From assembly GCF_000821305.1 (NCBI RefSeq), contig NZ_CCXK01000017.1, positions 126,159-190,158 of the forward strand: a stretch of DNA of 64,000 nucleotides. Reading direction: 5' to 3'. A program made the position numbers and the translations under genes. Source of the stretch: Clostridium culturomicium. Lineage in GTDB: Bacteria > Bacillota > Clostridia > Clostridiales > Clostridiaceae. Under the pieces are notes generated by a model. The model saw only the letters and a list, made by a program, of their open reading frames with translations, made no database searches and was not told the DNA's origin. Shown here one piece after another: positions 52,420 through 61,803 of the stretch (position 1 is the first letter of the stretch; each line of letters begins with the position of its first letter).

Positions 52420-53781
52420 ATGGAAAAACAGAAATCCATTAATTTAACAGAAGGCCCAATCGCCAGCAGTCTTATAAAGCTGTCTCTGCCAATAATGGGG
52501 ACATCCTTTATACAAATGGCTTATAACCTTACGGATATGATCTTCATCGGAAAAAAGGGAAGTGATGCTGTTGCAGCAGTTGGAACTGCAGGGTTCTTTA
52601 CTTGGTTTGCAGTTGCGGTAATATTACTATCAAAAGCAGGAGCGCAAATAAAGGTTGCCCAAAGCATTGGAATGAAGAATGAAGAGGAAACCAAAAACTA
52701 TATAAAGACAAGCATTCAGCTGAATGTTATTCTTGCATTAGCATATATAGGAGCTATTTGGTTATTCCATAATCAGATGATTGGTTTCTTTAGACTTGGT
52801 AGCGAAGTTGTTATAGATTATACTAAGCAATACCTTTTAATTGTATCTACGGGACTAGTATGCTTTTGTATTAATCCTTTACTTACAGCAATTCTTACAG
52901 CATCAGGAGACAGTCACACACCGTTTAAAATTAACTCTATAGCACTTGGCATTAATATTGTTCTTGACTATGTGCTTATTTCTGGTGTTGGACCTTTCCC
53001 AGAACTTAGTGTAGCTGGAGCGGCCATTGCCACAGTAACAGCTCAAGTTGTGGGAACTCTTTGTTTTATAGGCGTTATAATAAAGCGTAAAGATAAGAGA
53101 TTTAAACAGAATTATTTATCAAAACTTGATTTTGAACATGTTAAGACTATTACAAAGTTGGGAGCTCCAGTTGCTCTTCAAGAAGGTTTATTTTCAATTT
53201 TCTCTATGACATTAGCAAGACTTATTGCACCTTTTGGACCAGTTGCAATTGCAGTACAGAAGGTTGGTTCTCAAATAGAATCTATTTCATGGATGACAGC
53301 AGAAGGATTTTCAGCATCTTTAAGTGCCTATGTAGGACAGAACTATGGAGCTAGAAAGTATGACAGAATCAAAAAGGGGTATAAGATTACCATGACGCTT
53401 GCATGCTCTATTGGAATTTTTGCAACTCTATTCTTAATCCTAGGAAGAGACTTTTTAATAAGCATCTTCATCAATGAACCACAAGCCATTGCTATGGGTT
53501 CAGATTATCTCATAATCCTTGGATTGTCACAGATATTTATGTGCATGGAAATTACTACAGCAGGTGCTTTTAATGGAATGGGAAGAACTGAAATACCATC
53601 TTTTGTTGGAATTACTTTGACTGGTGCTAGAATTCCTATGGCTATGGCTTTAGCAAGTATTCCGTTACTAGGTATTAATGGTGTTTGGTGGAGTATTAGT
53701 ATCAGCAGTATTTTAAAAGGAATAGTGTTGTGCAGCATTTTTTACATCTTCATCAAAAAGAAAAAATATGTTATAAATTAA
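52420..53781 (+). CDS. MATE-family efflux transporter
   Basis: The 453-residue protein has about 12 membrane segments in two similar halves, with the MATE features LPIMGTSFIQMAYNLTDMIF near the N-terminus, TASGDSHTPFKINS, and QNYGARKYDRIKKGY after TM7. Such proteins expel cationic drugs or metabolites with Na+ or H+. AAAGGAGGAAGTT precedes the ATG. The substrate is unknown. Confidence 0.94.
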   Translation: MEKQKSINLTEGPIASSLIKLSLPIMGTSFIQMAYNLTDMIFIGKKGSDAVAAVGTAGFFTWFAVAVILLSKAGAQIKVAQSIGMKNEEETKNYIKTSIQLNVILALAYIGAIWLFHNQMIGFFRLGSEVVIDYTKQYLLIVSTGLVCFCINPLLTAILTASGDSHTPFKINSIALGINIVLDYVLISGVGPFPELSVAGAAIATVTAQVVGTLCFIGVIIKRKDKRFKQNYLSKLDFEHVKTITKLGAPVALQEGLFSIFSMTLARLIAPFGPVAIAVQKVGSQIESISWMTAEGFSASLSAYVGQNYGARKYDRIKKGYKITMTLACSIGIFATLFLILGRDFLISIFINEPQAIAMGSDYLIILGLSQIFMCMEITTAGAFNGMGRTEIPSFVGITLTGARIPMAMALASIPLLGINGVWWSISISSILKGIVLCSIFYIFIKKKKYVIN

Positions 53782-53802
53782 TGTAAAAATAGACTTTAAA
53801 GG

Positions 53803-53842
53803 AGACCACTGAAAAACATTAGTTTTTGGTGGTCTATTTTTA
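53803..53842 (+). terminator. Terminator of the MATE gene
   Basis: AGACCAC at 53803-53809 pairs with GTGGTCT at 53829-53835, with AAAAAC/GTTTTT inside, followed by ATTTTTAT. Confidence 0.88.
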
Positions 53843-53880
53843 TATACTTTTTTTTGGTTTTCTTAAGTAAACAAAAAAGA

Positions 53881-53914
53881 TGTTGCAAAATGATTGAAAA
53901 GTCATTTTGCAACA
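53881..53914 (-). terminator. Terminator of GH2 copy 2
   Basis: TGTTGCAAAATGA pairs perfectly with TCATTTTGCAACA (53902-53914). On the minus strand it is followed by TCTTTTTTG, so it ends the GH2 transcript. Confidence 0.88.
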
Positions 53915-53974
53915 CCATATTTTATACTAGTGGAACTTTTATATTAAGTTATTACTTGCTTTTAAAGCTGTAAA

Positions 53975-56251
53975 TTACTTTTTAATTGAGTTTAACTTCA
54001 TGTTAACTAATAGTAATAGGTTTTCTGGTAATTCTTTACCCATTTGACCTGCCATTCCCATTAGATCTTCTAAAGTTTTTTCACCCATCATTCTTAGCAT
54101 TGATGCTTTCATTTTCATTCCAGTTGCTGCTGAGAATGTAGCTACTAGGAATGCAGATGCTTCTTCATTATCAAGGATATCATTTACAGTATCTTTAATT
54201 GAGAAGAAACCTTCAGGGAATTGCATTGTAGCATTTGCTGCCTCTGCTGCAGCTTGGTTAAACCAGTTTGCTGCTCCTGCAGTGTCTACATCATCTTCGT
54301 CATCTACTAGAGTGTATATTGCTGGCTTTTCAGCAACTTTTTCTAAAGTTATAGCATCTGAGAAGTTTCCAGACTTAGCAGTGATTCCAGAGAAGCCTTC
54401 TGCTAGTGGTACATTGTTGAATACAAATACCTTTTTGCTTCCTTCTTGAGTTTCAAGTAATTTTCCGTTTACGTATAAGCTTACAGAATCTAAGTTAGAG
54501 TAAACTTTAACTGTTGTAGTTTCTCCAGCTCTTTGAGCATATCTACGTCCACATACATATACGAATGGCTCGTTGCTCCAGTATGCTTTATATACATAGA
54601 AAGATTCTTTCTTAATGTTTCTGTCTATAGTCATAAGACCTTTGTTGTTACGTCCAGAAACTCCACCTTCATCTCTTGCAGCGCAACCGAAGTCGAACAT
54701 GTTCCAAACGTGAGTGCTCCATAGGTAATCACGCTCAGAGATGATTTTAGCCATGTGCTCATGGTATTCAGCTTGGTATGCTTCAGAGTAATCTCTGCAT
54801 TTTGGCTCGTCTGGTTGGTAAGTTATGATACCTTCAGCACCGTACTCAGAAATTCCAAGACATCTGTTTGGATATTTAGCATGGTAAGCATCAAGCCATG
54901 TTTCGTTTTGAGTATAGTCTCCACCATACCATCCGAAGTAGTGGTTGTAGCTTTCTACGTCTGTTACGCTGTGAAGCTCGCTGTCTGTTCCAAGCATACT
55001 TACGTGTGCGATTGTAGTAAGTCTAGTTGGGTCTAACTCTTTAACTAAGGCATTAAGATCTCTGTGGTTATCAACTAAACCTGGTTTTTCTCCAGAGATT
55101 GTTATTTCGTTAGAAATTCCCCAGAAGCAGATTGAAGGGTGGTTGTAGTTTTGGTAAACTAGAGCCTTCATTTGCTCACGGCAGTTTTCATGTGCAGCTG
55201 GGTTGTTGCTTTGGCTACTGATGTATGGTATTTCAGCCCATACTACGAATCCGTATAAGTCACATGCATCATAGAATTCTTGAGCGTGCTGATAGTGAGC
55301 AAGACGTACTGTGTTAGCTCCAACTTCAGCAATGTAAGCTGCATCTTCATAATGGTCTTCTATAGTTAAAGCGTTACCTTGGTATAATCTATCTTGGTGA
55401 CGAGAAACTCCTCTTAGTGGCATTTTCTTTCCGTTTAAGAAGAAGCCTTCATTTGGATCTACGCTGAACTCACGGATACCGAATGCAGTTGAAACTTCAT
55501 CTACAGTTTCGTTTCTACGTACTAAAGTAGCTACACAAGTGTAAAGGTATGGATCCTCAACTCCTTGCCATAAGTGAGCGTTCTCTATGAATTGAACAAT
55601 TTTTGTCTCAGTTGAAGGTCTCCAGCTTTCTGCTACTTGGGTACCCTCAGCATCAAATATTTGGTATCTAACTGTGAAATCTTCACCAGCGTTAGTTATC
55701 CATGAATTTAATTCTACGTTTGCTCCATTTTCAACTATTTTTGAAGTTACTGTTAATCCTAAGCTTCCGTAAAAGTCTAAATCAAAGTGAGTTTCTGGAA
55801 CTACTATTAAGTTAACTCCACGATAAAGTCCACCATAGAAAGTGAAATCAGCCATTTGTGGGTAGATGTGATCTACTGAACTGTTGTCAACTTCTATAAC
55901 TAATAGGTTTTCACCTTCAGCTTTAAGCTGTTCTGTTACGTCTGCTCTGAAAGTAGCGTATCCACACTCGCTATAAGCAACTTCTGTTCCGTTAACGAAA
56001 ACTCTTCCAGAAAGAGCAGCAGCAAGTACTTCAACGTATACTCTGTCACCTTTTTTCTTAACTGGGTTTTCGAAAGACTTAGCGTACCAGCAAGTTCCAC
56101 GGAAGTATTGTCCGTTTCCATCTTGTCCATCTATGGCATTCCAAGTGTGAGGAAGATTTATTTTCTCCCAAGTTGTTGGCATTTCTGTCGGCATGCCAAC
56201 GTTTTCTTTATTAAAAAGCCAATTGTTATTAATGTTAATTATGTTTCTCAT
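53975..56251 (-). CDS. GH2 beta-galactosidase/beta-glucuronidase-type glycosidase (copy 2)
   Basis: This 758-residue paralogue of the GH2 at 37011 shows INLPHTWNAIDGQDGNGQYF, GVSRHQDRLYQGNAL, the acid/base in WGISNEITISG (Glu382) and the nucleophile in GISEYGAEGII (Glu469). It shares the C-terminal extension FPEGFFSIKDTVNDILDNEE. No signal peptide is seen. Its codons look more C/G-ending than those of neighbours, which may mean high expression or transfer. AAGGAGGAACC precedes the ATG. An AraC gene is divergent, as in copy 1. Confidence 0.94.
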   Translation of the reverse strand: MRNIININNNWLFNKENVGMPTEMPTTWEKINLPHTWNAIDGQDGNGQYFRGTCWYAKSFENPVKKKGDRVYVEVLAAALSGRVFVNGTEVAYSECGYATFRADVTEQLKAEGENLLVIEVDNSSVDHIYPQMADFTFYGGLYRGVNLIVVPETHFDLDFYGSLGLTVTSKIVENGANVELNSWITNAGEDFTVRYQIFDAEGTQVAESWRPSTETKIVQFIENAHLWQGVEDPYLYTCVATLVRRNETVDEVSTAFGIREFSVDPNEGFFLNGKKMPLRGVSRHQDRLYQGNALTIEDHYEDAAYIAEVGANTVRLAHYQHAQEFYDACDLYGFVVWAEIPYISSQSNNPAAHENCREQMKALVYQNYNHPSICFWGISNEITISGEKPGLVDNHRDLNALVKELDPTRLTTIAHVSMLGTDSELHSVTDVESYNHYFGWYGGDYTQNETWLDAYHAKYPNRCLGISEYGAEGIITYQPDEPKCRDYSEAYQAEYHEHMAKIISERDYLWSTHVWNMFDFGCAARDEGGVSGRNNKGLMTIDRNIKKESFYVYKAYWSNEPFVYVCGRRYAQRAGETTTVKVYSNLDSVSLYVNGKLLETQEGSKKVFVFNNVPLAEGFSGITAKSGNFSDAITLEKVAEKPAIYTLVDDEDDVDTAGAANWFNQAAAEAANATMQFPEGFFSIKDTVNDILDNEEASAFLVATFSAATGMKMKASMLRMMGEKTLEDLMGMAGQMGKELPENLLLLVNMKLNSIKK

Positions 56252-56401
56252 TAATGGTTCCTCCTTGTAAATAAGGTATGTTAAATTTATATATATTATA
56301 TATTTATAAATGAAAATATAATAGGCATAAATTTGTTAGTTTTTTGTACTATTTTTAGTTTTTCCTTGATTAAGGAGAAATATTATGCCAAAATATTGTA
56401 A

Positions 56402-56460
56402 GGAACTCTTTCTTGTATAGAATCAGTGGAGTAAATTCGAGTAACCAAATCGAAGATTTG
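56402..56460 (+). repeat. Composite double-hairpin element, diverged copy B
   Basis: GGAACTCTTTCTTG...GTGGAGTAAATTCGAGTAACCAAATCGAAGATTTG follows the block order of copies A and C. CAAATC pairs with GATTTG. Confidence 0.5.
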
Positions 56461-56472
56461 AAATCAAAATAG

Positions 56473-56533
56473 GAAACTCCTTCTCATATACATTCGAAGG
56501 AGTAAGTTCGAGGAACCAAATCATAGATTTGGA
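56473..56533 (+). repeat. Composite double-hairpin element, copy C
   Basis: AAACTCCTTCTCAT pairs with GAAGGAGT, and CCAAATC pairs with GATTTGG. The block starting GGAGTAAGTTCGAGGAACC repeats copy B with a 71-bp period. It stands just upstream of the AraC start at 56556 and could be an operator or an RNA control element. Confidence 0.6.
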
Positions 56534-56555
56534 CTCTCACTTATGAGGTGGTAGT

Positions 56556-57776
56556 ATGAATAATCAAATATTTGATTTTGTCATAAATTATTTAAAAGAT
56601 CTGCATATAAATTGTGTAAGAGTCACTAATCCAACAAAGGATTTTTCTGATGTAGACTTGGGATTAAGAAAGATTATCTTGGGAATGAAGAGTAATGGCG
56701 ACGTAATGAGCAAGGTTAAAGAAAAAATTGATTTGAAAACTATCTATCATTTTACTGATAGGTTTAATTGTAACTATACTATTTTTAATATTCCTGGAAC
56801 TGAGGAATTTGAAATAATAGGTCCAATCCTTTTAAAGGAGATGAAAAAAAGCGATATTTATGCTTTAATGAGTGATTTAAAGATACCTATTGAAGCTTAT
56901 GGAGAACTAAAGGAGTATTATTATTCCTTACCGTATATATCTGATAAAATGTGGATTTATTCTTTAATTCATCGTTTAGGAAAAGAATTATATGGAGATG
57001 AAGATGTATCAATACAATATATAAAGCTTGATTCATCAGATATATGGCATAAAGGTGATGAGGACCACAACTTTAAAGTGCCATCAGATCCAATTTTAAG
57101 TATGAAGATCCTTGAAGAAAGATATTTTCAAGAAAATGAACTGCTAGCAGCTGTTCAGCATGGAAATTATAAGAGAATTCAAAGCTTTCTAGAGTCAGCT
57201 GGGATGATAAGATTTGCCAATAGAATTGATGATGAAATTCAAGAATGTAAACATAGATTAATTGTCTTAAATACTCTTATGAGAAGAGCTGTTTATCAAG
57301 GTGGAGTTCACCCTCTTCATATAGATAGACTCTCAAATTCCAATGCTGTTAAGATAAATCAAATTTCAAATACAAAAGAATCAGATGAAATGTCTTTGGC
57401 CATTGTAATGAATTATTGTAAATTGGTTAAAGATCATAGCTTATCTTCTTACTCTAAGCCTATACAAAAAATTATAACTACAATTGATGCATCTATAACC
57501 GCAGACTTGAGGCTTAATACCTTTGCCAAGGAGTTATTCATGAATCCCAGTTATTTATCTGCTCTTTTTAAAAATGAGGTAGGAATGACTTTAACAGAGT
57601 ATGTTAATAAGAAAAGATTAAAATACAGCAAAACCTTATTAAAGGATACAAATCTTCCTATTCAAGAAGTAGCAGCAAACTGCGGTGTGGCAGATATACA
57701 TTATTACACAAGGCTCTTTAAGAGGGAATATGATATGACTCCAAGAGAGTATAGGAAAAAGTATATGAAGGGTTAG
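56556..57776 (+). CDS. AraC-family regulator divergent from GH2 (copy 2)
   Basis: The C-terminus is an AraC double helix-turn-helix (RLNTFAKELFMNPSYLSALF, IQEVAANCGVADIHYYTRLF). The ~300-residue N-terminal region resembles that of the regulator at 35510, including GGVHPLHIDRLSNSNAVKIN. GAGGTGGTAGT precedes the ATG. Total length is 406 residues. It probably senses the sugar handled by the divergent GH2 or a related uptake system. Confidence 0.92.
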   Translation: MNNQIFDFVINYLKDLHINCVRVTNPTKDFSDVDLGLRKIILGMKSNGDVMSKVKEKIDLKTIYHFTDRFNCNYTIFNIPGTEEFEIIGPILLKEMKKSDIYALMSDLKIPIEAYGELKEYYYSLPYISDKMWIYSLIHRLGKELYGDEDVSIQYIKLDSSDIWHKGDEDHNFKVPSDPILSMKILEERYFQENELLAAVQHGNYKRIQSFLESAGMIRFANRIDDEIQECKHRLIVLNTLMRRAVYQGGVHPLHIDRLSNSNAVKINQISNTKESDEMSLAIVMNYCKLVKDHSLSSYSKPIQKIITTIDASITADLRLNTFAKELFMNPSYLSALFKNEVGMTLTEYVNKKRLKYSKTLLKDTNLPIQEVAANCGVADIHYYTRLFKREYDMTPREYRKKYMKG

Positions 57777-57835
57777 ATAAGAAAATAAGCGTAATAAGAT
57801 AACCTTGAACAAATTAAAAAGTTGAAGAAAAATGC

Positions 57836-57878
57836 TCATAAGGAATAATCTATAGATTAGTCCTTATGAATTTTTTTT
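57836..57878 (+). terminator. Terminator of AraC copy 2
   Basis: TCATAAGGA at 57836-57844 pairs with TCCTTATGA at 57861-57869 with further inner pairs; eight T follow. Confidence 0.9.
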
Positions 57879-58318
57879 AGTATTAAAATATTAAGGGAAT
57901 TTGATAGGGAGGTTACAACAAGTACACCTAAAGAGATAGCGCCACCCACCAATAGTACATCAGCACCTTTAGCAATTGCTTCATCAAAATAACCCTGAAC
58001 AAGATAAAGCATAGTATTATACATCCCTAAACCAGGTACTAACGGAATTATTCCTGGAATAATAAAAATAATGGCTGGCTGTTTTAATTTTCTAGCTAAA
58101 ATCTCGCTGATAAAGGCAACTAAAATAGTAGCGATAAAATTTGCAGAAGGATCATTAATTGAACGAGTAGATAGGAAGTAATATAAGGACCATCCAACTG
58201 CCCCTGAAAAACCACAGAAAAAAAGAACTTTTTTAGGGGCACATAAAAATATAGAAAAGCCTACAGAGGCTAAGAAAGCATATAAAAAGTGCATTAAAAC
58301 CGGCATTTGTGTCATCAT
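57857..58318 (-). CDS. Threonine/serine exporter ThrE, small half (DUF3815)
   Basis: The 153-residue membrane protein has about four to five segments and the ThrE C-terminal-half motif FIIPGIIPLVPGLGMYNTML. In many bacteria ThrE is split into a large and a small protein (YjjP and YjjB in E. coli). It overlaps the larger half by 4 bp. The likely job is export of Thr/Ser or small acids. The gene end overlaps the terminator of AraC copy 2. Confidence 0.9.
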   Translation of the reverse strand: MMTQMPVLMHFLYAFLASVGFSIFLCAPKKVLFFCGFSGAVGWSLYYFLSTRSINDPSANFIATILVAFISEILARKLKQPAIIFIIPGIIPLVPGLGMYNTMLYLVQGYFDEAIAKGADVLLVGGAISLGVLVVTSLSNSLNILILKKIHKD

Positions 58319-59103
58319 AAGTTACCACCTAAACTAATCCACATATTAAGTATAATTCCTACACCACAAGCAATGCTTACAGCAGTAACACAGGCATCAA
58401 AACTACGAGCTACACCAGAAATCAAATCACCCGATATTAAATCTCTAATACCTTTAATAAATGAAACTCCAGGAAGCAAAGGCATAATAGATCCGACTAT
58501 TAAAGTGGTCGGAGAAGCTATTATATTCAGCTGGGTGAGAATTAAACCAATTGAAGCTATGACAGTGGATGCAGCTAAACTTGAAAAAGCTGAAATGGAG
58601 CTTAATTTCATAATTTTTTTATAGAGTATAACTGCAAGAATAGAAGTTATAATGGTTGAAATAAAGTTTGAAATATTATTTCCTCCTAGTAGACAGGCAA
58701 AAAAAGCTGAACCCAAACCAGTAGACAAATAAGTTAGTTTAGGGGAGTAACAGGTAACAGAGCTTATGTCCTTAAGCTCCCTCATAGCATCTACTAATGG
58801 AATATCAGTGTTCGCAACAAATTTCCTTGAAAAGTTGTTTAATAGTGAGATTTTGTTTAAATCGATGGACCTTGCTTTAATAGTTTTCATAAAGGAATAC
58901 CCATCGAATCTATAATCAGCAATAATTATAACTGTTGGTGAGGCAAAAACATTTATATGATTAAAGCCTCTGGAAGTACATATTCTTAGAATTGTATCTT
59001 CAACACGAAAGGTTTCGGCCCCATTAATGAGCATAAGCTCTCCTAAAAACAAAGCTAGGCGCAGAATGCTTTTTTTATAGGCTTCACTAAATTCATTTTC
59101 CAT
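58315..59103 (-). CDS. Threonine/serine exporter ThrE, large half
   Basis: The 262-residue protein has a soluble N-terminal domain (LMLINGAETFRVEDTILRIC, a ThrE/YjjP signature), then about five membrane segments with the MPLLPGVSFIKGIRDLISGD motif. It forms a pair with the 153-residue gene that overlaps it (ATGA-type junction at 58315). GGAGATAAATTT precedes the start on the minus strand. Confidence 0.92.
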   Translation of the reverse strand: MENEFSEAYKKSILRLALFLGELMLINGAETFRVEDTILRICTSRGFNHINVFASPTVIIIADYRFDGYSFMKTIKARSIDLNKISLLNNFSRKFVANTDIPLVDAMRELKDISSVTCYSPKLTYLSTGLGSAFFACLLGGNNISNFISTIITSILAVILYKKIMKLSSISAFSSLAASTVIASIGLILTQLNIIASPTTLIVGSIMPLLPGVSFIKGIRDLISGDLISGVARSFDACVTAVSIACGVGIILNMWISLGGNL

Positions 59104-59347
59104 AAATTTATCTCCATAATATAAGTAATTTTAGATTTATTCTTAACTATGTATAGAATGTGCTAAAAGTAGAAAATTTATTAGTTTTACTTTGCATTGA
59201 TACCTAAATGAGTGATGAAATATATAAGAATTCACAAGAAATTATTGACTATGTAAGGATTTTTAGCCACAATTAAGCTAATGAATATCCGATAAAAGAA
59301 TGCAGAAAATAATTAAGAATACATCTATTAGAAAGGAAGGGTTGATG

Positions 59348-60229
59348 ATGAAAATTACTGAAGGTTATATGCCTTTTGAAGGTTTTAAAACTTATTACCG
59401 TATTGTAGGAGAGGAAACAGAAGGTAAGAAGCCATTAGTGCTACTTCATGGAGGACCTGGTTCTACTCACAATTACTTTGAGATGTTGGATAAAGTTGCT
59501 GAAAGTGGCAGACAAGTAATAATGTATGATCAGATTGGCTGTGGAAAATCTTTTGTGGAGGGACATCCAGAACTATTTAATGCGGATACCTGGATAAAGG
59601 AATTAATAGAACTTAGAAAATATTTAGGGCTTGAGGAGATTCACCTTTTAGGGCAATCTTGGGGAGGAATGCAGACTATTTGGTATGCTATTGAGTATAA
59701 GCCAAAGGGAATCAAGTCATATATTCTTTCTTCAACCCTTTCTTCTGCTAAGCTTTGGGAAATAGAGCAGAAAAGAAGAATTTCTTATATGGACACTGAG
59801 GATCAGGAAGCTTTACTTAATGCAGAAAAAACAGGGGATTATTCCAGTGAAGCTTATGAAAAAGCCTTAGATAAGTTTATGAAACTTTACTGTGCAGGAG
59901 AAGTTACACAGGATTCGCCAGAATGCTTAAGAAGGCCTAAAATATCAGGAAAAGAAGCTTATATAGTAGGATGGGGACAAAATGAATTCTCACCAACAGG
60001 CACTTTAGCAGGCTATGAATTTACTGACAGGCTTCATGAAATCAAGGAGCCATGCCTCATAACAAGTGGAGCCATTGATTTAAGCTCACCATTTATTGCA
60101 AAGACCATGCATGATAGAATTCCCAATAGTAAATGGGAGTTATTCCAATATTCAAGACATATGCCTTTTGTTGAGGAAAATGAAAAATATATTGAAGTTT
60201 TAAATAAATGGCTTGAGGCTCATGATTAA
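59348..60229 (+). CDS. pip: Proline iminopeptidase (alpha/beta hydrolase)
   Basis: The frame opens at 59300, but AAGGAAGG at 59333-59340 favours ATG 59345 or 59348 (MKITEGYMPFEGFKTYYRIV). The protein has the oxyanion loop LLHGGPGSTHNYFEML, nucleophile elbow LLGQSWGGMQ (Ser), Asp near GAIDLSSPF and His in YSRHMPFVEE. It removes N-terminal proline from peptides in the cytosol. Length of about 294 is typical. Confidence 0.93.
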   Translation: MKITEGYMPFEGFKTYYRIVGEETEGKKPLVLLHGGPGSTHNYFEMLDKVAESGRQVIMYDQIGCGKSFVEGHPELFNADTWIKELIELRKYLGLEEIHLLGQSWGGMQTIWYAIEYKPKGIKSYILSSTLSSAKLWEIEQKRRISYMDTEDQEALLNAEKTGDYSSEAYEKALDKFMKLYCAGEVTQDSPECLRRPKISGKEAYIVGWGQNEFSPTGTLAGYEFTDRLHEIKEPCLITSGAIDLSSPFIAKTMHDRIPNSKWELFQYSRHMPFVEENEKYIEVLNKWLEAHD

Positions 60230-60257
60230 AATAAAAAGCCTAAAGTATTGTTAAATG

Positions 60258-60292
60258 GAACAGCTCCTTGTCATTTTGACAAGGAGCTGTTC
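60258..60292. terminator. Bidirectional hairpin between converging genes
   Basis: GAACAGCTCCTTGTCA at 60258-60273 pairs perfectly with TGACAAGGAGCTGTTC at 60277-60292. The T tracts are short on both sides. Confidence 0.75.
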
Positions 60293-60314
60293 ATTATAGT
60301 GAAGTATTTTAAAA

Positions 60315-60788
60315 TTATTTTTCAGTTTCAATATATTTTAATTTAGCATATTTTAAATTTACTCCATTATATAGGAAGGCTAAACCAGCACCTAGTAATG
60401 CTAAACCTAAACCTATATAAAATGTACCTAAATATCTAGGATCAAAAATATGAGCATTTCTAACGGATATACCACCAACAATCATTACAACCATAATAAT
60501 ATAGCTTTTTACATCAAAGAATGAAAATAAGCAATGACGTTCAAGAAGGCTATTTAATATTCTTTTAGAATGTTTTTTAACCATTTTGCTGAAAACAAAT
60601 TTAAAAAACATAAAAAATATTACTGATGAAACTAATAGGTATATTATTACATTGTTTGCATTTGAAGTTAAATCACCAAGCCCCAGAGTGAATACACGCC
60701 CCCCTGCGAAGCTCCACAAAGCACCTGCAATTAGAAGTAAAGTTCTTTTATCAGCTTTAATTTTATATTTTTCTAAGAAATCTTTCAT
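60315..60788 (-). CDS. Four-span membrane protein of unknown function
   Basis: I prefer ATG 60788 (MKDFLEKYKIKADKRTLLLI) because GGAGG stands about 11 bases upstream; the frame opens at 60812. The 157-residue protein has about four membrane segments and a basic loop (KMVKKHSKRILNSLLERH). I do not recognise the family. It stands alone between converging and divergent neighbours. Confidence 0.75.
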   Translation of the reverse strand: MKDFLEKYKIKADKRTLLLIAGALWSFAGGRVFTLGLGDLTSNANNVIIYLLVSSVIFFMFFKFVFSKMVKKHSKRILNSLLERHCLFSFFDVKSYIIMVVMIVGGISVRNAHIFDPRYLGTFYIGLGLALLGAGLAFLYNGVNLKYAKLKYIETEK

Positions 60789-60984
60789 AAATAAATTCGC
60801 CTCCAAATTCAAATTGAACTTTGTTCATATTCATATTATATTCCTATTAGTATAAAATGTGAAGGGGTTAAATAAAAATTATTTATTAATAATAATTATC
60901 CGATTGTGATATATGAAAAATTCCTGTTCTAATTTACCAGAATAGTATAACTAATGTTCCATTTAAACCTTATCAGCATATCGT

Positions 60985-61440
60985 TTATTCAAGCTCTTCT
61001 AATAATTCTAAAACAATACCATCAGGGTCCTTAAAATATACAGCTTTACTTTTCGAAAACCCATCTGGCGTAAAATCAAAATATTGAGGTGGAGAAATAA
61101 ATTCTACGCCCTTCTGTATTAAGGTTTCATAGGCTGCATCAATATCGGGTACTTGAAAGCATATTTCTGAAATTGATATGGAGTTAAGTGATGGTTTGAC
61201 TTTGGCTGCTTTAGGGTTCACAAATTCAATTAGCTCAATGGATGGGCCTGAAATTTGTTCATTGCATTTTAAATAAGCTATTTTGGCAAAACAGTTATTA
61301 AGGTTAAAAAGTATTTCTGTGTTTTCACCTGACATAGTCATTTTTCCAAGGTAATTTAACCCTAGTGTATCTCTATAAAATTTTATTGAATTGTTTAGAT
61401 TTGAGATTGTTAAGCCTATGTGACAGACATTCTTTAACAT
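60985..61440 (-). CDS. VOC-family (glyoxalase-like) protein
   Basis: The 151-residue protein has two beta-alpha-beta-beta-beta modules: VCHIGLTISNLNNSIKFYRD with LGLNYLG, and ICFQVPDIDAAYETLIQKGV with YFKDPDGIVLELLEE. Metal ligands His near residue 6 and Glu near 147 fit the vicinal oxygen chelate fold. It could be a lyase, isomerase or resistance-type protein; the substrate is unknown. GGAGGTTAAAC precedes the start on the minus strand. Confidence 0.9.
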   Translation of the reverse strand: MLKNVCHIGLTISNLNNSIKFYRDTLGLNYLGKMTMSGENTEILFNLNNCFAKIAYLKCNEQISGPSIELIEFVNPKAAKVKPSLNSISISEICFQVPDIDAAYETLIQKGVEFISPPQYFDFTPDGFSKSKAVYFKDPDGIVLELLEELE

Positions 61441-61761
61441 GTTTAACCTCCAGTTTAATCAACTTAAGATAGTTGTTTTATTATGTGTTGGTAATAGTTT
61501 TATCAAAAGGCGCTGGATTTAATACTATGTTTCATAATTTACAGAAAAATAGTATTAAAAATTTACATTTACATAAAAATACAATAATGGTAAGCTGAAG
61601 GTGAAAGCTGAGAGATGAAATTAGTTTCCTAATATTCTAAGGAGTTCTTAGAACATAGATGGATAAGCTTATTCATTGTTCAGCAAACATCAGGTATGGA
61701 TGAATAACTAAATAGAGTTTAAGAGTATAAATAAATATAAATGAAAGGGAGGGGAGGTTTA

Positions 61762-61803
61762 GTGAGAAGTTATAGAATAATATTTCTCGCTAAAATATTA
61801 TGA
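61762..61803 (+). CDS. 13-residue leader ORF coupled to GH1
   Basis: A very strong GGGAGGGGAGG at 61747-61757 precedes GTG 61762, which opens a 13-codon ORF (MRSYRIIFLAKIL). Its TGA stop (61801-61803) overlaps the GH1 start codon as ATGA. GH1 itself has no ribosome binding site, so its translation probably depends on termination and restart. Confidence 0.55.
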   Translation: MRSYRIIFLAKIL

